From positions 1,550,001-1,614,000 of the forward strand of contig NC_037321.1 in assembly GCF_000143535.2 (NCBI RefSeq): DNA of 64,000 nt. Reading direction: 5' to 3'. Within the stretch, counting starts at the first letter, position 1. Every line of letters starts with the position of its first letter. Shown in pieces: positions 33,277-48,843 of this stretch. Below the pieces are notes generated by a model that was given only the letters and a program-made list of their open reading frames with translations, searched no databases and was not told the DNA's origin. Position numbers and translations under genes: made by a program. This DNA comes from Botrytis cinerea B05.10. Taxonomy: Eukaryota > Ascomycota > Leotiomycetes > Helotiales > Sclerotiniaceae.

Positions 33277-35027
33277 ATGGCGGACTCCAATACTCCAGAA
33301 GTTGCGCAAGAAGGGCCATCCAAAAGCGCCTTGAAAAAAGCCGCCAAGGAAGCAAAAATGGCTGCAGATAAGGCCGCGAAAGCTGCTAAGAATGCTGCTC
33401 TTCCTGTAGTGGGGGGTAAGAAAACAGATGATATTATTGGTATTACGGTCAAGAAATCCGAGGACTTTTCACAATGGTATCAAGAGGTTGTCTTGAAGGC
33501 GGAGATGATCGAGTATTATAACGAAATCTCCGGTTTCTTTATCTTGCGTCCTCAATCTATGTTTATCTGGAACCAAATTCGAAATTGGTTTCAAGCAAAA
33601 ATCGAGACACTTGATGTAGAGGAGGCTAGTTTCCCCATGTTCTTGTCTTCAAAGTCGTTGGAGAAAGAGAAGGATCACGTTGAGGGTTTTGCTCCTGAGC
33701 TTGCTTGGGTTACTAAGGCGTAAGTTTCACTATCTTATTCTCCCCTACCCCGCTATACTAACTGCGATAAAGTGGTGATAAAGATCTCGAAGTTCCCGTC
33801 GCAGTTCGTCCTACCTCAGAAGCTGTTATGTACCCATACTACTCGAAATGGATCCGAAGTCATCGAGACCTTCCTTTGCGATTGAACCAGTGGAACAGTG
33901 TCGTTCGTTGGGAAGCCAAACAAACAACTCCGTTCCTGAGAGCTAGAGAATTCTTATGGCAGGAAGGACATACCGCACATCTTACAGAAGCACTTGCTGG
34001 GGAGGAAGTTCTTCAGATCCTCGAGTTTTATGCCGGTGTCTATGAAGAATTATTGGCAGTTCCAGTTGTCCGCGGTCGCAAAACCGAGAAGGAGAAGTTC
34101 GCAGGAGGATACTATACTACAACAGTCGAAGGATATATTCCTTCCAACGGACGCGGTATTCAAGGTGCTACTTCTCACTGTCTTGGTCAAAACTTTAGTA
34201 AGATGTTCGATATTACTGTCGAGGATCCAACTCCAAAGAACGGAGAAAAGGCCGGCCATCTTCACGTCTGGCAAAATTCTTGGGGTCTTTCCACTCGTGT
34301 TATCGGTGTTATGGTCATGATTCACGGTGATGACAAGGGACTTGTTCTTCCACCTCGTATTGCAAAACTTCAGGCCATCATTGTTCCAGTCGGCATCACA
34401 AATAAAACTACTCCTGAAGAGAAGGCCAAGAGGTACGACGAACTCCAAAATATTAAGGATACTCTCAAGAAATCTGGTGTTCGCGCCGACTACGATATCC
34501 GTGATGGATATACTCCAGCTTGGAAATTCAACGATTGGGAATTGAAGGGTGTTCCTCTTCGTCTCGAATACGGTCCAAGAGATGCTGCCCAGGGAGTTGT
34601 TTCTTACGCCCGTCGTGATACCGGTGAGAAAGGCACAATTGCTATCGCAAACCTCTCAACTGAAGTCCCCGCTCTCCTCGAAACCATCCAAAGCTCTCTC
34701 TACACAAAGGCCGAAGCAGCATTCAAAGCTCACAGACTTGTCATCAACAACTGGAGCGAAGTCGTACCTGCACTTGATGCCAAGAATGTCGTTCTTATTC
34801 CATCCTGCTTGGGCGAGAAGTGCGAAGATAAGATTAAGGATTTGACAAAGGGAGGTGCTAGTGAAGAAGTTGGACCTGATGGAAAGAAGGTACCAACAAT
34901 GGGAATGAAGAGTTTGTGTATTCCATTTGAGCAACCAGAAGGTCTCGTCAAGGGTGAAACCAAATGTTTGAACCCAGAGTGTGGAGTTTTGGCAGAGAAA
35001 TACTGTATGTACGGAAGAAGTTACTAG
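33277..35027 (+). CDS. Prolyl-tRNA synthetase, cytosolic (class II, eukaryote/archaea type)
   Basis: Charges tRNA-Pro with proline. Two exons, 33277-33719 and 33773-35027 (53-nt intron with a CTAACTG branch), 565 aa. The first ~45 residues are a Lys/Ala-rich helix (SALKKAAKEAKMAADKAAKA), a usual tRNA-affinity extension. Catalytic core: motif 1 region with VAVRPTSEAVMYPYYSKW, motif 2 FLRAREFLWQEGHTAH, and motif-3-like SWGLSTRVIG. An anticodon-binding domain follows, then the zinc-like C-terminal domain with KCLNPECG and the family-specific end MYGRSY. Yeast Prs (688 aa) carries a longer N-terminal YbaK/PrdX-like editing-related domain that is absent here. Confidence 0.96.
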
Positions 35028-36394
35028 ATTTTTGTGTAGGGATGGGATTGAGGAGTTTGGAGGCAAAGAAAAGATTGAGGGCATGGATGAATGATGATCA
35101 AGATGAATATCTCAACTTGAGTTCAATGATTAGATAGCGAAAAAGCGCTTATAGGTTGTTTTCCTGACTAGGTTTCAAGCGTTTAGCTACTTCTCGATAT
35201 AGTGCAAGTAAGAAAGAAATGAATAAAAAAGACTACCAGCACAGCCTCTCACTGCGCATTTGATTTCCTTGACTTAGTTGCATCTCTCACAAAAATGAAA
35301 TACCTACTCAAAGTGTACAATAGGAATATCCATCATCCTCACTCATCCCCTCATTCTCATCCACATCCTCACATCCACATCCACATCTCTATAAAAATCC
35401 GCGAAAAAAGAAAATACGATTCTTACACCCTATTATATTATACTTCCCTTTCCCCCTTCGTTTTCCTTTTGCATTCCCATCGACCCTTTCTTTCTTCCTT
35501 CCTTCAAATCTCAAATCTCAAATCTCAAATCTCAAATCTCAAATCTCAAATCTCAAGCGAACCCCCTAATACTCAATCTCTCTTTTCTAAAAAAAAACTT
35601 CATCCTCTATCCTATCCTATCCTATCCTCCATCTCATCATCCTCATCATTCTCATCCCCTACCTACCTACCTATCCTCCTTCTCATCATTTCCACAATAA
35701 TTTAATTCATCAAGCCCCAAATATGTATATATATATATACTTACAGAAAAGGAAACCCCCTCCCAAAAAATGACACAATGTAACAAATAAGTAAGTGAGT
35801 GAGTGAATTAAATTGAATTGAATCCATAGTTATTTATCATACCGTACAGTATTGTACTGTATGTCTTTTGCTTGTCTATACATCTTAAAGTTTATTCCTC
35901 ACTCCCTTCCACCTTCACCCCCCATTTTCTCTCCAGCTCTCATTTTCATCGTTATACTCATACTCATATTCATACTTATACTCATACTAATGCACTCGTC
36001 CCACAACATGCTCACATACAGCGCTTTTCAATTGAATCAACCAATCAATCGTCATATATCATGCAATCCATCCATTAATTCATTCATTATCAATGGTTCA
36101 TTATCGATGCGTTCACTTTCTTTCGTACCATTATTCATCCACCCACCATATTTATCCATTCATCCAAGCCAATCACTTTCTACTCCCCTCTACTCCCTCA
36201 TTTCCCTCAGTATTCTCTTTTTGTCCCCCCTCTCCTCCACTAAACACGTGTCAAGTCCGTCCCAATACTTTTCCTAATTTAGGTCTTATATCTGGCATGA
36301 TTTGATTTACAGAAAGCCCAGCCCCTTGCCAAAAGTGTGAGTTTCAGAGTGTCTATGGCGACAAGAAAATCAGTGGCTAGGGCAGTCGACCCGC
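35028..36394. other. Convergent spacer rich in simple repeats
   Basis: 1.37 kb between the stops of prolyl-tRNA synthetase and PKC1. It holds CATCC/CACAT tracts (about 35335-35390), the TCAAATC heptamer array, TATCC pentamers (about 35606-35630), ACCT tetramers (about 35660-35675) and ATAT runs near 35725. Long open frames here are products of the repeats. No gene is supported. Confidence 0.6.
35504..35556. repeat. TCAAATC 7-bp tandem array
   Basis: About 7.5 uninterrupted copies of a 7-bp unit. It is one of several short arrays in this convergent spacer. Confidence 0.9.
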
Positions 36395-40220
<3,826 letters not shown>

Positions 40221-40734
40221 GATTGCGGCCTGGTCCTCTGCCGCTCTTCAAGACGACTTTGCGTAGATATGAATAATGAATTCTGGGCGAAGGGTTTCAA
40301 CGTTTGCCCGATTTTTAATATGGTAAGGTTTGTGAAGGTCGAGGTGGAGATGGAGTAGGTGGGGTTTTACTATCCGGGCATGGGCTGGGATTTGTTTGTT
40401 GACGCCCGATGTTGCTGTTGGAAAAAAGCAATCTTGGCAAGGCGAAGAAGGGGAAGTACCGGTATGTGAGAGATGGGTAAATGCAAAGCTTAGGATGCGT
40501 AGAATCTGAGAGCTCTTCTGTTTTGAATTGGCTTATGCATGAAAAGACGTGTTTTGTCTTATGTCTCTTATCTTTATCCTTTCTGTGTGTTTCAATCCCC
40601 CAAGACTTCTTTTCGTATGGTGTTTCGCGATATGTGTGGGAATTTGATCGAGGAGCTGAATGTGTGTATGGTGGTAGTGTGGGCGTGTGTATTTGATAGT
40701 GCCGGTATTGATATGAAGGAAGGTCTGATAGCTG

Positions 40735-40799
40735 TGGATGGAGATGGAGATGGAGATGGAGATGGAGACGGAGATGGAGATGGAGACGGAAATGGAGAT
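40735..40799. repeat. GGAGAT hexanucleotide array
   Basis: About ten units with a few GGAGAC and GGAAAT variants. It lies about 0.5 kb upstream of the PKC1 start codon. Confidence 0.88.
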
Positions 40800-41266
40800 T
40801 TTCGTTGATATCAGTCAACTCTAGCTGGAACTTTAAGTTTTCCCCCAATCACCCTGCTGCCTATGTCTTTGATAGTACCGAACACTCTTAGACTTGTCCG
40901 ACGTTGCTGTGCTGTAGGCCGTCTCGATATCCAAGTGAGTGCATTACTTTGTTTATGTTGCCCAGCCACCATCTGCCAGATTGGTTGATGGCGGGTCGGA
41001 AGGAAGGATAAAGAAAAGCTACTATATGCCGAACTGGTCCTGGTGCTGGAATACCGATACAGGTATCATCTAGTTTCCGTGTCTTCTTCGGAGCTTGGTG
41101 ATCTCGCAGGTTTGTGTGGCTTTTTTCTTTTTTTGATTCGGTACAGAAGATCTTTAATGCATTTTCAATAGGACCTCCCAGTCATCGCCGGTTGCAACAG
41201 GTGAACAAACAAACAGACAGAGCTGACTACCGGCATCCAAATGAACATCAGTCATACCAAGCTATG

Positions 41267-41312
41267 TCTACCTACCTACCTACCTACCTACCTATCTATC
41301 TATCTATCTATC
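41267..41312. repeat. CTAC/TATC tetranucleotide tract
   Basis: About seven CTAC units pass into about five TATC units, an imperfect compound microsatellite. Confidence 0.88.
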
Positions 41313-41796
41313 ATCAAGGCTACTTGCTATCTGCAGCCACATCTACAACTACCAGTCCAACAACAGCATCAATCCAAACAACATCAATACACATCAAATA
41401 GCCCACACACTCTCTACTCCATCAACAGCCGATCAGTCCCCTCAAATCACACAATGCATGCCCAGATGAAAATATCATACGATTCTGTCCTTCCGCAAAC
41501 AAGAGGGGAAATCCAACGGGTGATGTCCGTGCCACTCCTCCTATCAATTTCGGGAATTTAGAGAATCTAGGGTAAACATCGTCATTCTAGTTCAGGGGTT
41601 AAGCTTTGCAGGAGATGGGTAATGAATGCCACTCAATGCTGATTTTTTTAGACTACATATTAACAATACAAAGACATCAGACTCGAATCAAGACGGGGCG
41701 ATTAATGAGAGCGAGCTTTCACTCCATACTTCTAATTCTAGATTGGTATCAATTATCTCTTTATCGTTCTATCTAACCATCTAACTATCTCTTAAC

Positions 41797-43298
41797 TTAA
41801 GACTTATACTGTTGCTTCAATAACTTTGCTATCGTTGTCAATTGGATATTGCTCGTTCCCTCGTAAATAGAACCAATCATCGAATCTCTCCACATCTTTT
41901 CTGCAATTCCTTCACGGACGAATCCCATTCCTATGTTAAAAATTAGTGCTGAGCCAGAACCATGAATGTGAAATAGCAAACTTACCACCCATCCATTGAA
42001 CCGCCAGTCCACTCACACGTTGAGCGACTTGTGAAGCAAAAAGCTTAGCCATGGCTGCATCCTGAACAAAGTTCTCACCCGCTTCCTTCTTGCGTGCAGC
42101 GTTGTAGACTAGAGCGCGAGCGGCGGCAATTTCTGTATAAGATTGTGCGATTTGATGTTGCATACCCTGGAAATCTCCAACTAACTGTCCAAATTGCTTT
42201 CGGTCATTCCATACGTATCTATTGAAATTCATTAGCCATTTTAAAAAAAAACTACCCAAGAATACTCATCATGCTTACTTAGTAGCGTTTTCGAATGCTC
42301 CCAGGGCAAGTCCAGTCATTTGTGCCGCAATTCCAATACGGCCTTCATTCAGAAGGGCAATGGCATATTTGTATCCTTGTCCCTCTTCTCCCAAAAGGTT
42401 TTCTCTAGGGATTTCCACATCGTCAAAGTTGAGAACACAAGTGCTGCTGGCCTTGATACCAAGCTTCTTTTCCTTCTTAGCAATAGAGAACCCCTTCATC
42501 CCCTTCTCGACAACAAACGCGGAGATGCCCTTGTAACCTTTACTGTGATCAAGGTTTGCAAAAACAATAAAGAATTCTGCTTCCATAGAATTGGTGATCC
42601 ACATCTTGCTTCCAGAAATCGTATATCCTGAATCTGTTTTGGTAGCTTTGGTGGCAAGCGCGAAAGCATCGGATCCAGATACTGGTTCAGACAAACAGAA
42701 TGACCCAACAGTATTCGTAGCCAATTTTGGCAACCACTTGTTCTTCAATTCCTTACTCGCATATTTGATAACCGCAGTGTTGACCAGAGTATTATGCACA
42801 TCCACCAACACACTCACACTTGGATCGACTCTTGCCAATTCCTCGATCCCCACAATTGCTGCCGTAAAGTTCATTCCCGCACCACCATACTCTTCAGGTA
42901 TTTCGACTCCCATAAGCCCTTGTTCAAATAACTGTTCCACAACCGCAGGGTCCATGCTCTCAGCCTCATCCATATCTCGTACTTTTGGCGCGATGATATC
43001 GTTCGCAAATTTAGAAACCGATTCCGACATGGCCAGTTCAATTTCAGAAAGATGTGTTATGGGAGTTGGAGGAATCTCAGTTATGTCGACGGGATCTGAA
43101 CGAAGGCGAGAGGTGGCGGAGAGAGGACGGGCACTGCGCCGATGTTAGACTGATCGGAATGATAGCAATCATAACGAGGAAAACTTACTGTTGGTATATC
43201 CTACTCTGCCTCGCAAGTCTGATTGCAGGTCTTGCAGCAGACGCAGACGTACCAGCTCTTCTCACTACCGGTGCTAAAGCTTTAACAATTGAGGCCAT
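41797..43298 (-). CDS. Mitochondrial acyl-CoA dehydrogenase, short/branched-chain type
   Basis: FAD enzyme that makes the alpha,beta-double bond in short or branched acyl-CoA (fatty acid or isoleucine/valine breakdown). Four exons: 43298-43189, 43133-42279, 42218-41986 and 41930-41797, introns 55, 60 and 55 nt; 443 aa. N-terminus MASIVKALAPVVRRAGTSAS is a mitochondrial presequence. FAD/substrate signatures FCLSEPVSGSDAFA and KMWITNSMEAEFF are intact, as is KYAIALLNEGRIGIAAQMTGLA. The catalytic base is Glu at about 423 in SIYEGTSNIQ, the position used by short- and short/branched-chain members rather than isovaleryl- or long-chain enzymes. The nearest named type is ACADSB-like; exact chain specificity is inferred only. 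Confidence 0.94.
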
Positions 43299-44320
43299 CT
43301 TTCTTTTATCTTTTATTGCGTCGATTGGATACTGAAAGACGGGAAAATATGTTGTGAGAACTTTCAAGAGAACCGCGAGAGAACAGCAAGAGCTTTTATA
43401 CGTCAAAGAGCAATTGCTAAGGTATTCTACAGGAGAGGCAATTACGACTCGTGAAACTCAATCGTTGGTGTTTATGGAGGAAGGAACAGCTCGGCTTAAG
43501 ACATCCTCGGTTGTTGGGCCGCTGGGCTTGGCAAAGCAATATATACATTCCCCAGATTCCCAAATCCTGCCTCCTGTATCACCGAAAGCAGCTCTTACCA
43601 TTTTGAAGGTGTGAACACAATTGACAAATTCCATGACTCGTTTCCACGAGCATCGGAGTTTATAAAACTCGAGCAATCAAAATCACACTTCTGTCCACCG
43701 AAATTTTCGGGGTTTGCAGTTGTCTTCGCAACGCAACCAAAGCTATGACCTTAACCAATTAACACATGTAAAATGCGGGGTGACCAGGAAACTTAAACCA
43801 CCCCACTGCGCCCTTTCAGCCGTCGACGACCCGACCACTATCCGATCAGTATCCGATCCAATGCCGTCCATTGCACTATCTATGTTGCACTATTCAGACA
43901 CATGAAAAATCATGAATATTCAGCCACCGATGTTCAAGTGAAATTAATGCATGGAGTCTCGTGTGGTAGATAGACGATGAAGTTGTATTCTCCCTATCGT
44001 AAGCCATGATTAGATAGCCCAATATTACTGTAACTTTTAGTGGTCTTTCCGATATCTCAATATCAAACAACAATTTCCATCAACAAATTTCAAAAATCCC
44101 AATACAAATCAGAAAGCAAGTCTTTCATATATTGACGCCATGGTCCCTCCACATACGCTCATCAGCCATGTCCCAACGTCTAGGTATCATTTAAAACGCC
44201 ATGGCACATCCACTCAGTACCGAAAATCCATGTAGATATGTATCCAAATTCAAAGCGCATTTCATTTTCAATTTCCGTTTTTTGCCGCGAAGTCGATCAT
44301 CATGCGAGCATACCGTATGT
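43299..44320. other. Intergenic region between acyl-CoA dehydrogenase and MFS genes
   Basis: About 1 kb. The promoter of the acyl-CoA dehydrogenase and the 3' flank of the MFS gene must be here. No further gene is seen. Confidence 0.5.
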
Positions 44321-45917
44321 TTACTCGTCTTTCTTCTCCGACTTTGGTAATAAGAACCAGCAAACCAGCATGACACCAAAGAGAAATAAAGCAATAGGAT
44401 GTAAGACAAAATTGCCCACCGCCTGAGCCAAAACTCCGGTAGTGAAAGGAGCAATGGCACCACCAGAACTACCAAGAGCACTGATGACACTCATTCCACT
44501 GACTTGGTATTTGCGAGGGATAATGCGAGTAAAAACGTAGGCGGCACATGGGTAGACGGGGCCGAGAAGGAGACCGACGATAGAAACCGCAACAGCGTCT
44601 CCAATGACATTAGGGACACCCCAAACGATTCCTTCGAAAGCAGCTGATAAAATCACAACGATAACCACAAACTTCCTTTCGCCAATCTTGTGCCCGATAG
44701 GAGACAGCAAGAAACGACCGACTGTGATACCACCCCAGAAACCAGCAGTAACATATCCAGCATTATTGTTGGCACCTCTGACTTGTTGAAGGAAGTAGAC
44801 AACCCATCCGGAGATAGAAACTTCCGCACCTTGGTAGCAGAAAATGAAAGTGGCTCCAATCAATACAGCTGGTAATTTAGCAGCTTTCAACATTTCCTTC
44901 AACTCCTTCTTTGCACTGAATTTTGGTTTGCTTCCTGATTGAGTCAAGTTGAGCAATGCCATTTCATTTGGATCCTCGTAGTCCCAGAAAGCCCATCCCG
45001 CAAATACTAGATTGGCAAGCATCATTCCGAGCGGAATAAAGTAGTAACGACTCCATGAAATTCCAGATGAAACAAGTGCAGTAGCTATCAATGGAGCAAT
45101 GATACCTCCAATTCCGTAAGAACCATGCATGAAGCCCAACATCTTAGTACCATTATCTAGGTTGGCTGCGAAAACGTTTGACAAGGACAAGTTAATTGCC
45201 ATGCCAAATCCGATGAATAAAAATGCCACGACAACTACTGCGAATGGAGGATTGGTAACGATCATCACATAGCCAATAACCATGAGACCTTCAGCAAACA
45301 TTATAGATTTGGCTCTTCCAAATCGAGATCTGATAGCATCTATGAAGAAGGCGGCCGAAATATAGCCTACTGCCTGCGTGATGAATATGAGAGATACGAG
45401 TCTTTCTTGAATGCCATATGCTCTAAAGTTTGATCAGCAACGGTTATCGTTTCTTGGGAATGGATACACACATGATCATCTTTGGAATCAATGGTCCAGC
45501 TGCAGCATCACTCAAACCATTGCCAAAGTTTAACAAACAGGTCGCAGCCATTCTGAATCTATTTTTGGGGGGATTAGAGAAGCTTTGAACGATATATTCC
45601 GGTTCGTTATTTGGAGTTTGTGGCCGACTCTCCTCCAAAGCGCTTGGGGACGTTGAACCCTGCCAGCCTGGAGTTGACCATCCCGATCCAGGTTCTGCTC
45701 CAGGTGTGGTGGTTCCAGATGCAGATGGTCGATTGACATTTGATCCCCATTGTAAATTATCCAGCTCAATTGCATGAGGTTGTTGGGCTGAGTGATAGGT
45801 TCTGGTGACTGATTTCTGAGGAGCGGCGATGGGTTCATTGTTCGCAGCCGTACCAGCAGCAACAAGCTCGTTGTTTGTCGATACGACGTCGATGAATGAA
45901 GAGAAATGGGCAGCCAT
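44321..45917 (-). CDS. Major facilitator superfamily transporter
   Basis: Membrane transporter of 515 aa in two exons, 45917-45472 and 45422-44321, intron 49 nt (GTGTGT to TTTAG, in phase). A cytosolic N-terminal tail of about 120 residues is rich in Ser, Thr, Pro and Gln, with SGTTTPGAEPGSGWSTP-type sequence, and could carry phosphorylation sites. Then about 12 hydrophobic helices follow, starting at CLLNFGNGLSDAAAGPLIP. The A-motif-like RSRFGRAKSI follows helix 3, and GFGMAINLSLSNVFAA and GFMHGSYGIGGIIAPLI are conserved blocks. It resembles the fungal MFS group that includes yeast YOL137W/Bsc6, substrate unknown. An in-frame ATG 13 codons upstream is possible, but MAAHFSS is the better start. 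Confidence 0.9.
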
Positions 45918-46827
45918 TGTGACTGTGGATGGTATTGTGTATGCCAGATAAGACAACCAATTGTATAGAAGTAATTCAAAATATGAGATTGTGTATGTAT
46001 ATATGTTAATGGTTGAGATGATAGGTGGCAGGGAAATTAAGAAAAGGAAATGGAGAGCTCAATGATATGTGCGAAACAATCTGGATTTAAACTGCTGAGG
46101 CAGTGGAATATTTGAAGTTCACACGAAGTGCTAATGACGAAAAGTACCTAGTAGTCCCTACAGACTAAAGATGATATTCGCCATACTAATTATGAAATTT
46201 GAGGTATGAAGCAGACTAAAATCACTAGACCAGGACCGGTGAGAAGGCTAAGGGCTTACAAATAAGGGTTTGGGGAGTTGGGGAAGAACACTAGCTCCAT
46301 GCCAAGTAGGATCTCCGCCAAATATGGAGAAATTTAACAGGTTTTTGAAAAATTGGATCCATGATAAGAAGATGACTGCCGTGATTGGACCTCGATATAC
46401 AATGGAATGCATCTGGATGTATGGGAATACTTCGGAAAATGCACGTTATATGCTCATGTAAGCATCTTAAAAGCATTTCGAGAAGATGACAACGTATAGG
46501 GCTTCGAAAACAAATTAATCCGAGTTGCCCAATACTACCTTGAGTCATAAATTTATGTCTTCTAGATCTTTTCTATATTACGGCGTCAGGGTTTTTTTCG
46601 GCTAAGTTTCCCCTGGAGAATACGATCACGGATAATAATAATTCCGAACCCCGCCAAAAAAAAAAGCATTTCCCAGGCACCTGAAAATTGATGGACGTAA
46701 CAATCAGCTTGTTAAATTTCATCATCCTTGATCATTCCACACAATTCAATCGTCAGGTCTAGAACTCCTCTCTTCCTGAATCTCAAATCTCGAAATCAAT
46801 TTAAGTTTCACCAAAAGGTCTTATACA
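45918..46827. other. Divergent intergenic region
   Basis: Upstream of both the MFS gene (-) and the EIF1AD-like gene (+). No coding sequence is supported in these 0.9 kb. Confidence 0.5.
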
Positions 46828-47293
46828 ATGGGTAAACCAAAGCGTAATGTCTTTGCAGCCGCCGAAGAAACTTCTACCCCGCCAGATACATTGACACAAA
46901 CACAATCAATTGCTCGTGTTATCAAAGCTGAAGGAAACAGCTTATACTCCTGTACTCTTACTGATAAGTCAACTATTCTTGTCGAATTACCATCTCGCTT
47001 CCGCAACACGATCTGGATCAAACGTGGTGGTTATGTATTGATCGACACGAAGGATGCGAATGTGAGGGAGAATAAGATTGGTGGTGAAATTATAAATGTC
47101 GTCCGAGATGAACACATTTGGCGAAAGGAAGCCTATTGGTAGGTCTTCACATCGTACATGAATTATCTCGATTTTCTGACACCATCTCAATAGGCCCAAG
47201 GAATTCCCAAAAAGCTCCGCATACATGGAGGATTCGGATGACGAGGAATCGACTGTAGGCAAAATGCCACCCTCAGACTCGGACGATGAGTGA
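46828..47293 (+). CDS. EIF1AD-like S1/IF1-fold RNA-binding protein
   Basis: Small protein of 136 aa in two exons, 46828-47138 and 47194-47293 (55-nt intron, TG|G split Trp). It starts MGKPKRNVFAAAEE. An S1/IF1-type OB fold spans about residues 25-95 (SIARVIKAEGNSLYSCTL, ILVELPSRFRNTIWIKRGGYVLID). The C-terminus is acidic with EDSDDEE and ends PPSDSDDE. Both features fit EIF1AD (haponin) rather than eIF1A proper, whose N- and C-tails differ and which is longer. EIF1AD proteins associate with late pre-40S ribosomal particles and stay low in copy. Its stop is 71 bp from the convergent ALG3 stop. Confidence 0.9.
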
Positions 47294-47364
47294 TATGACC
47301 AAGATACGATATTGCACAAGATACCGGAGGTTTTGGGGCCTGAAGAAATTCTGCTCACGTCTGA

Positions 47365-48843
47365 TTAAGAATTTTTCTTTTCGATAGCCCCTTGGCCTTT
47401 GGGCGCAACAAAATCTAGCCTGGTTCCCCACCATACACCCACCACGGTAATAAACATAATACCAACTACTACCATCGAGCTTATATCAGTACTTGGGTAC
47501 ACATTCCATGCCCATTCCTGCGCCCCCCATAAAACATATTGAAGGATTGGGTGCATGCCACTGCGCCAAAGTAAAAAGGGAGTGGCCCATGCAAGATAGG
47601 CATAAAATTGGTAGTGCAAGGATCGTGCGAAGAGCATACCAATTGTGGTAGCAGTCAGGATGGTTGTCATGATATAGTTTGGTGTTATCGTATGCGAGCA
47701 GGCGTGTAGCCTTTGACCCAATGGTTCCTCCATTCTCAGCGCACTTCGAATCATATCCGTAATCGGCTTTTCCGCTGGCCTAAGCCATCTAGTCATTGCG
47801 AACAAAGCCAAAGTGCTGACATGTCCTACCAATAGAGTTACAGAGAATTCTTTACTCAGAAATTTCTCTTCTCCCAAAAATCTCCAATTGACTGTCCATT
47901 TGAAAAAGAAAACCCTTGAAAACTCAAAAGCTCTACTCAAATAACCAATTGCATTTGTTGGGAGAAAGGAAAGTGCGATCACAACTTGCAATTGTGCCAT
48001 GAGCCATGCCTGTTTGAGGGCTCCTTGTACTCCCTTTGTCAAGAATAACATTATTCCAATAGATGGTAATGCCAGTAACAGTGACATCTTAATTCCCAGG
48101 CCCCAACTATATGCCATGCTCCCAATTGTCCATAATCTGCGCTGAAAGAAATAGATCGCAACCCATAGGAAGAAAACCGCGAAGCCATCATTGAAAAGTC
48201 GAAGAACAAATATACTATGTAATCGTTTTGAAAGGACGAGCATTGGAAATATATAATGCGGTGCCTAGATTCAAAATTGGAAATTAGTCCATATTCTCTC
48301 ACTTCTTTCCCTCCCCCCAATCCATATCCAATTATCGAAACCTACCTTAGCCCTCTTATAACAAGCCAAAACCACCCCCAAAGTTCCTAAATACAAAACT
48401 CCAAATATGCGCTGCGCAACCAGTATATCACGTCCATGATCAGTAATCCACCATAATGCGTAGTATATCCATACGTGTGCGGCGGGATATACCAGTGGCC
48501 CGGTTCCGCCTTTAATTTGAGTGTAGTCGCGCTCGCCGGATGCGTATTGGCTGATTTGTTCCATGTAGGCTTTCCAGTCTATTTCTGTGTCTGGAGAGAG
48601 AATTAGCAATTGGGAGGGAGGGAGGGGCAGACTTGGGAGAAGAGAAAGAAGGAACGTCATACAGGGAATGAAGTAGATTATGGCGCTGCAGAGGAACGAT
48701 TCGAATAGGAGGATGAGCGCAGGAACATAGCGGGAGAGCCAGTGTTCGCCCATGGCTAATTGTTTGAGCTGGAGGTAGACATTCGTGGTTAGGGGGATGG
48801 CAGCCTTGTCCTCCTTTTTCGAAGCTGGAGGGGCGGGTGCCAT
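47365..48843 (-). CDS. ALG3: Dol-P-Man:Man5GlcNAc2-PP-dolichol alpha-1,3-mannosyltransferase
   Basis: ER membrane enzyme that adds the first lumenal mannose to the lipid-linked N-glycan precursor. Three exons: 48843-48663, 48590-48346 and 48264-47365; introns 72 and 81 nt; 441 aa, typical of Alg3. The family block [10 protein letters not shown] is only formed when the first intron (72 nt, GTATGA to TCCAG) is removed: T|AC makes the Tyr. Other signatures are [43 protein letters not shown] and [17 protein letters not shown]. Multiple transmembrane helices run throughout, and the C-terminus is short and basic ([11 protein letters not shown]). The first intron is a multiple of three without a stop, so a naive model would keep it. 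Confidence 0.95.

Larger units (their letters stand above)
40221..41796. other. Intergenic region upstream of PKC1
   Basis: About 1.6 kb including the PKC1 promoter and long leader. It contains a GGAGAT hexamer array (about 40735-40799) and CTAC/TATC tetramers (about 41267-41312). No gene is supported. Confidence 0.55.

Noticed and set aside
35504..35556. Regular short repeats as a possible CRISPR array
   Set aside because: Units are contiguous without unique spacers, and the genome is clearly eukaryotic.
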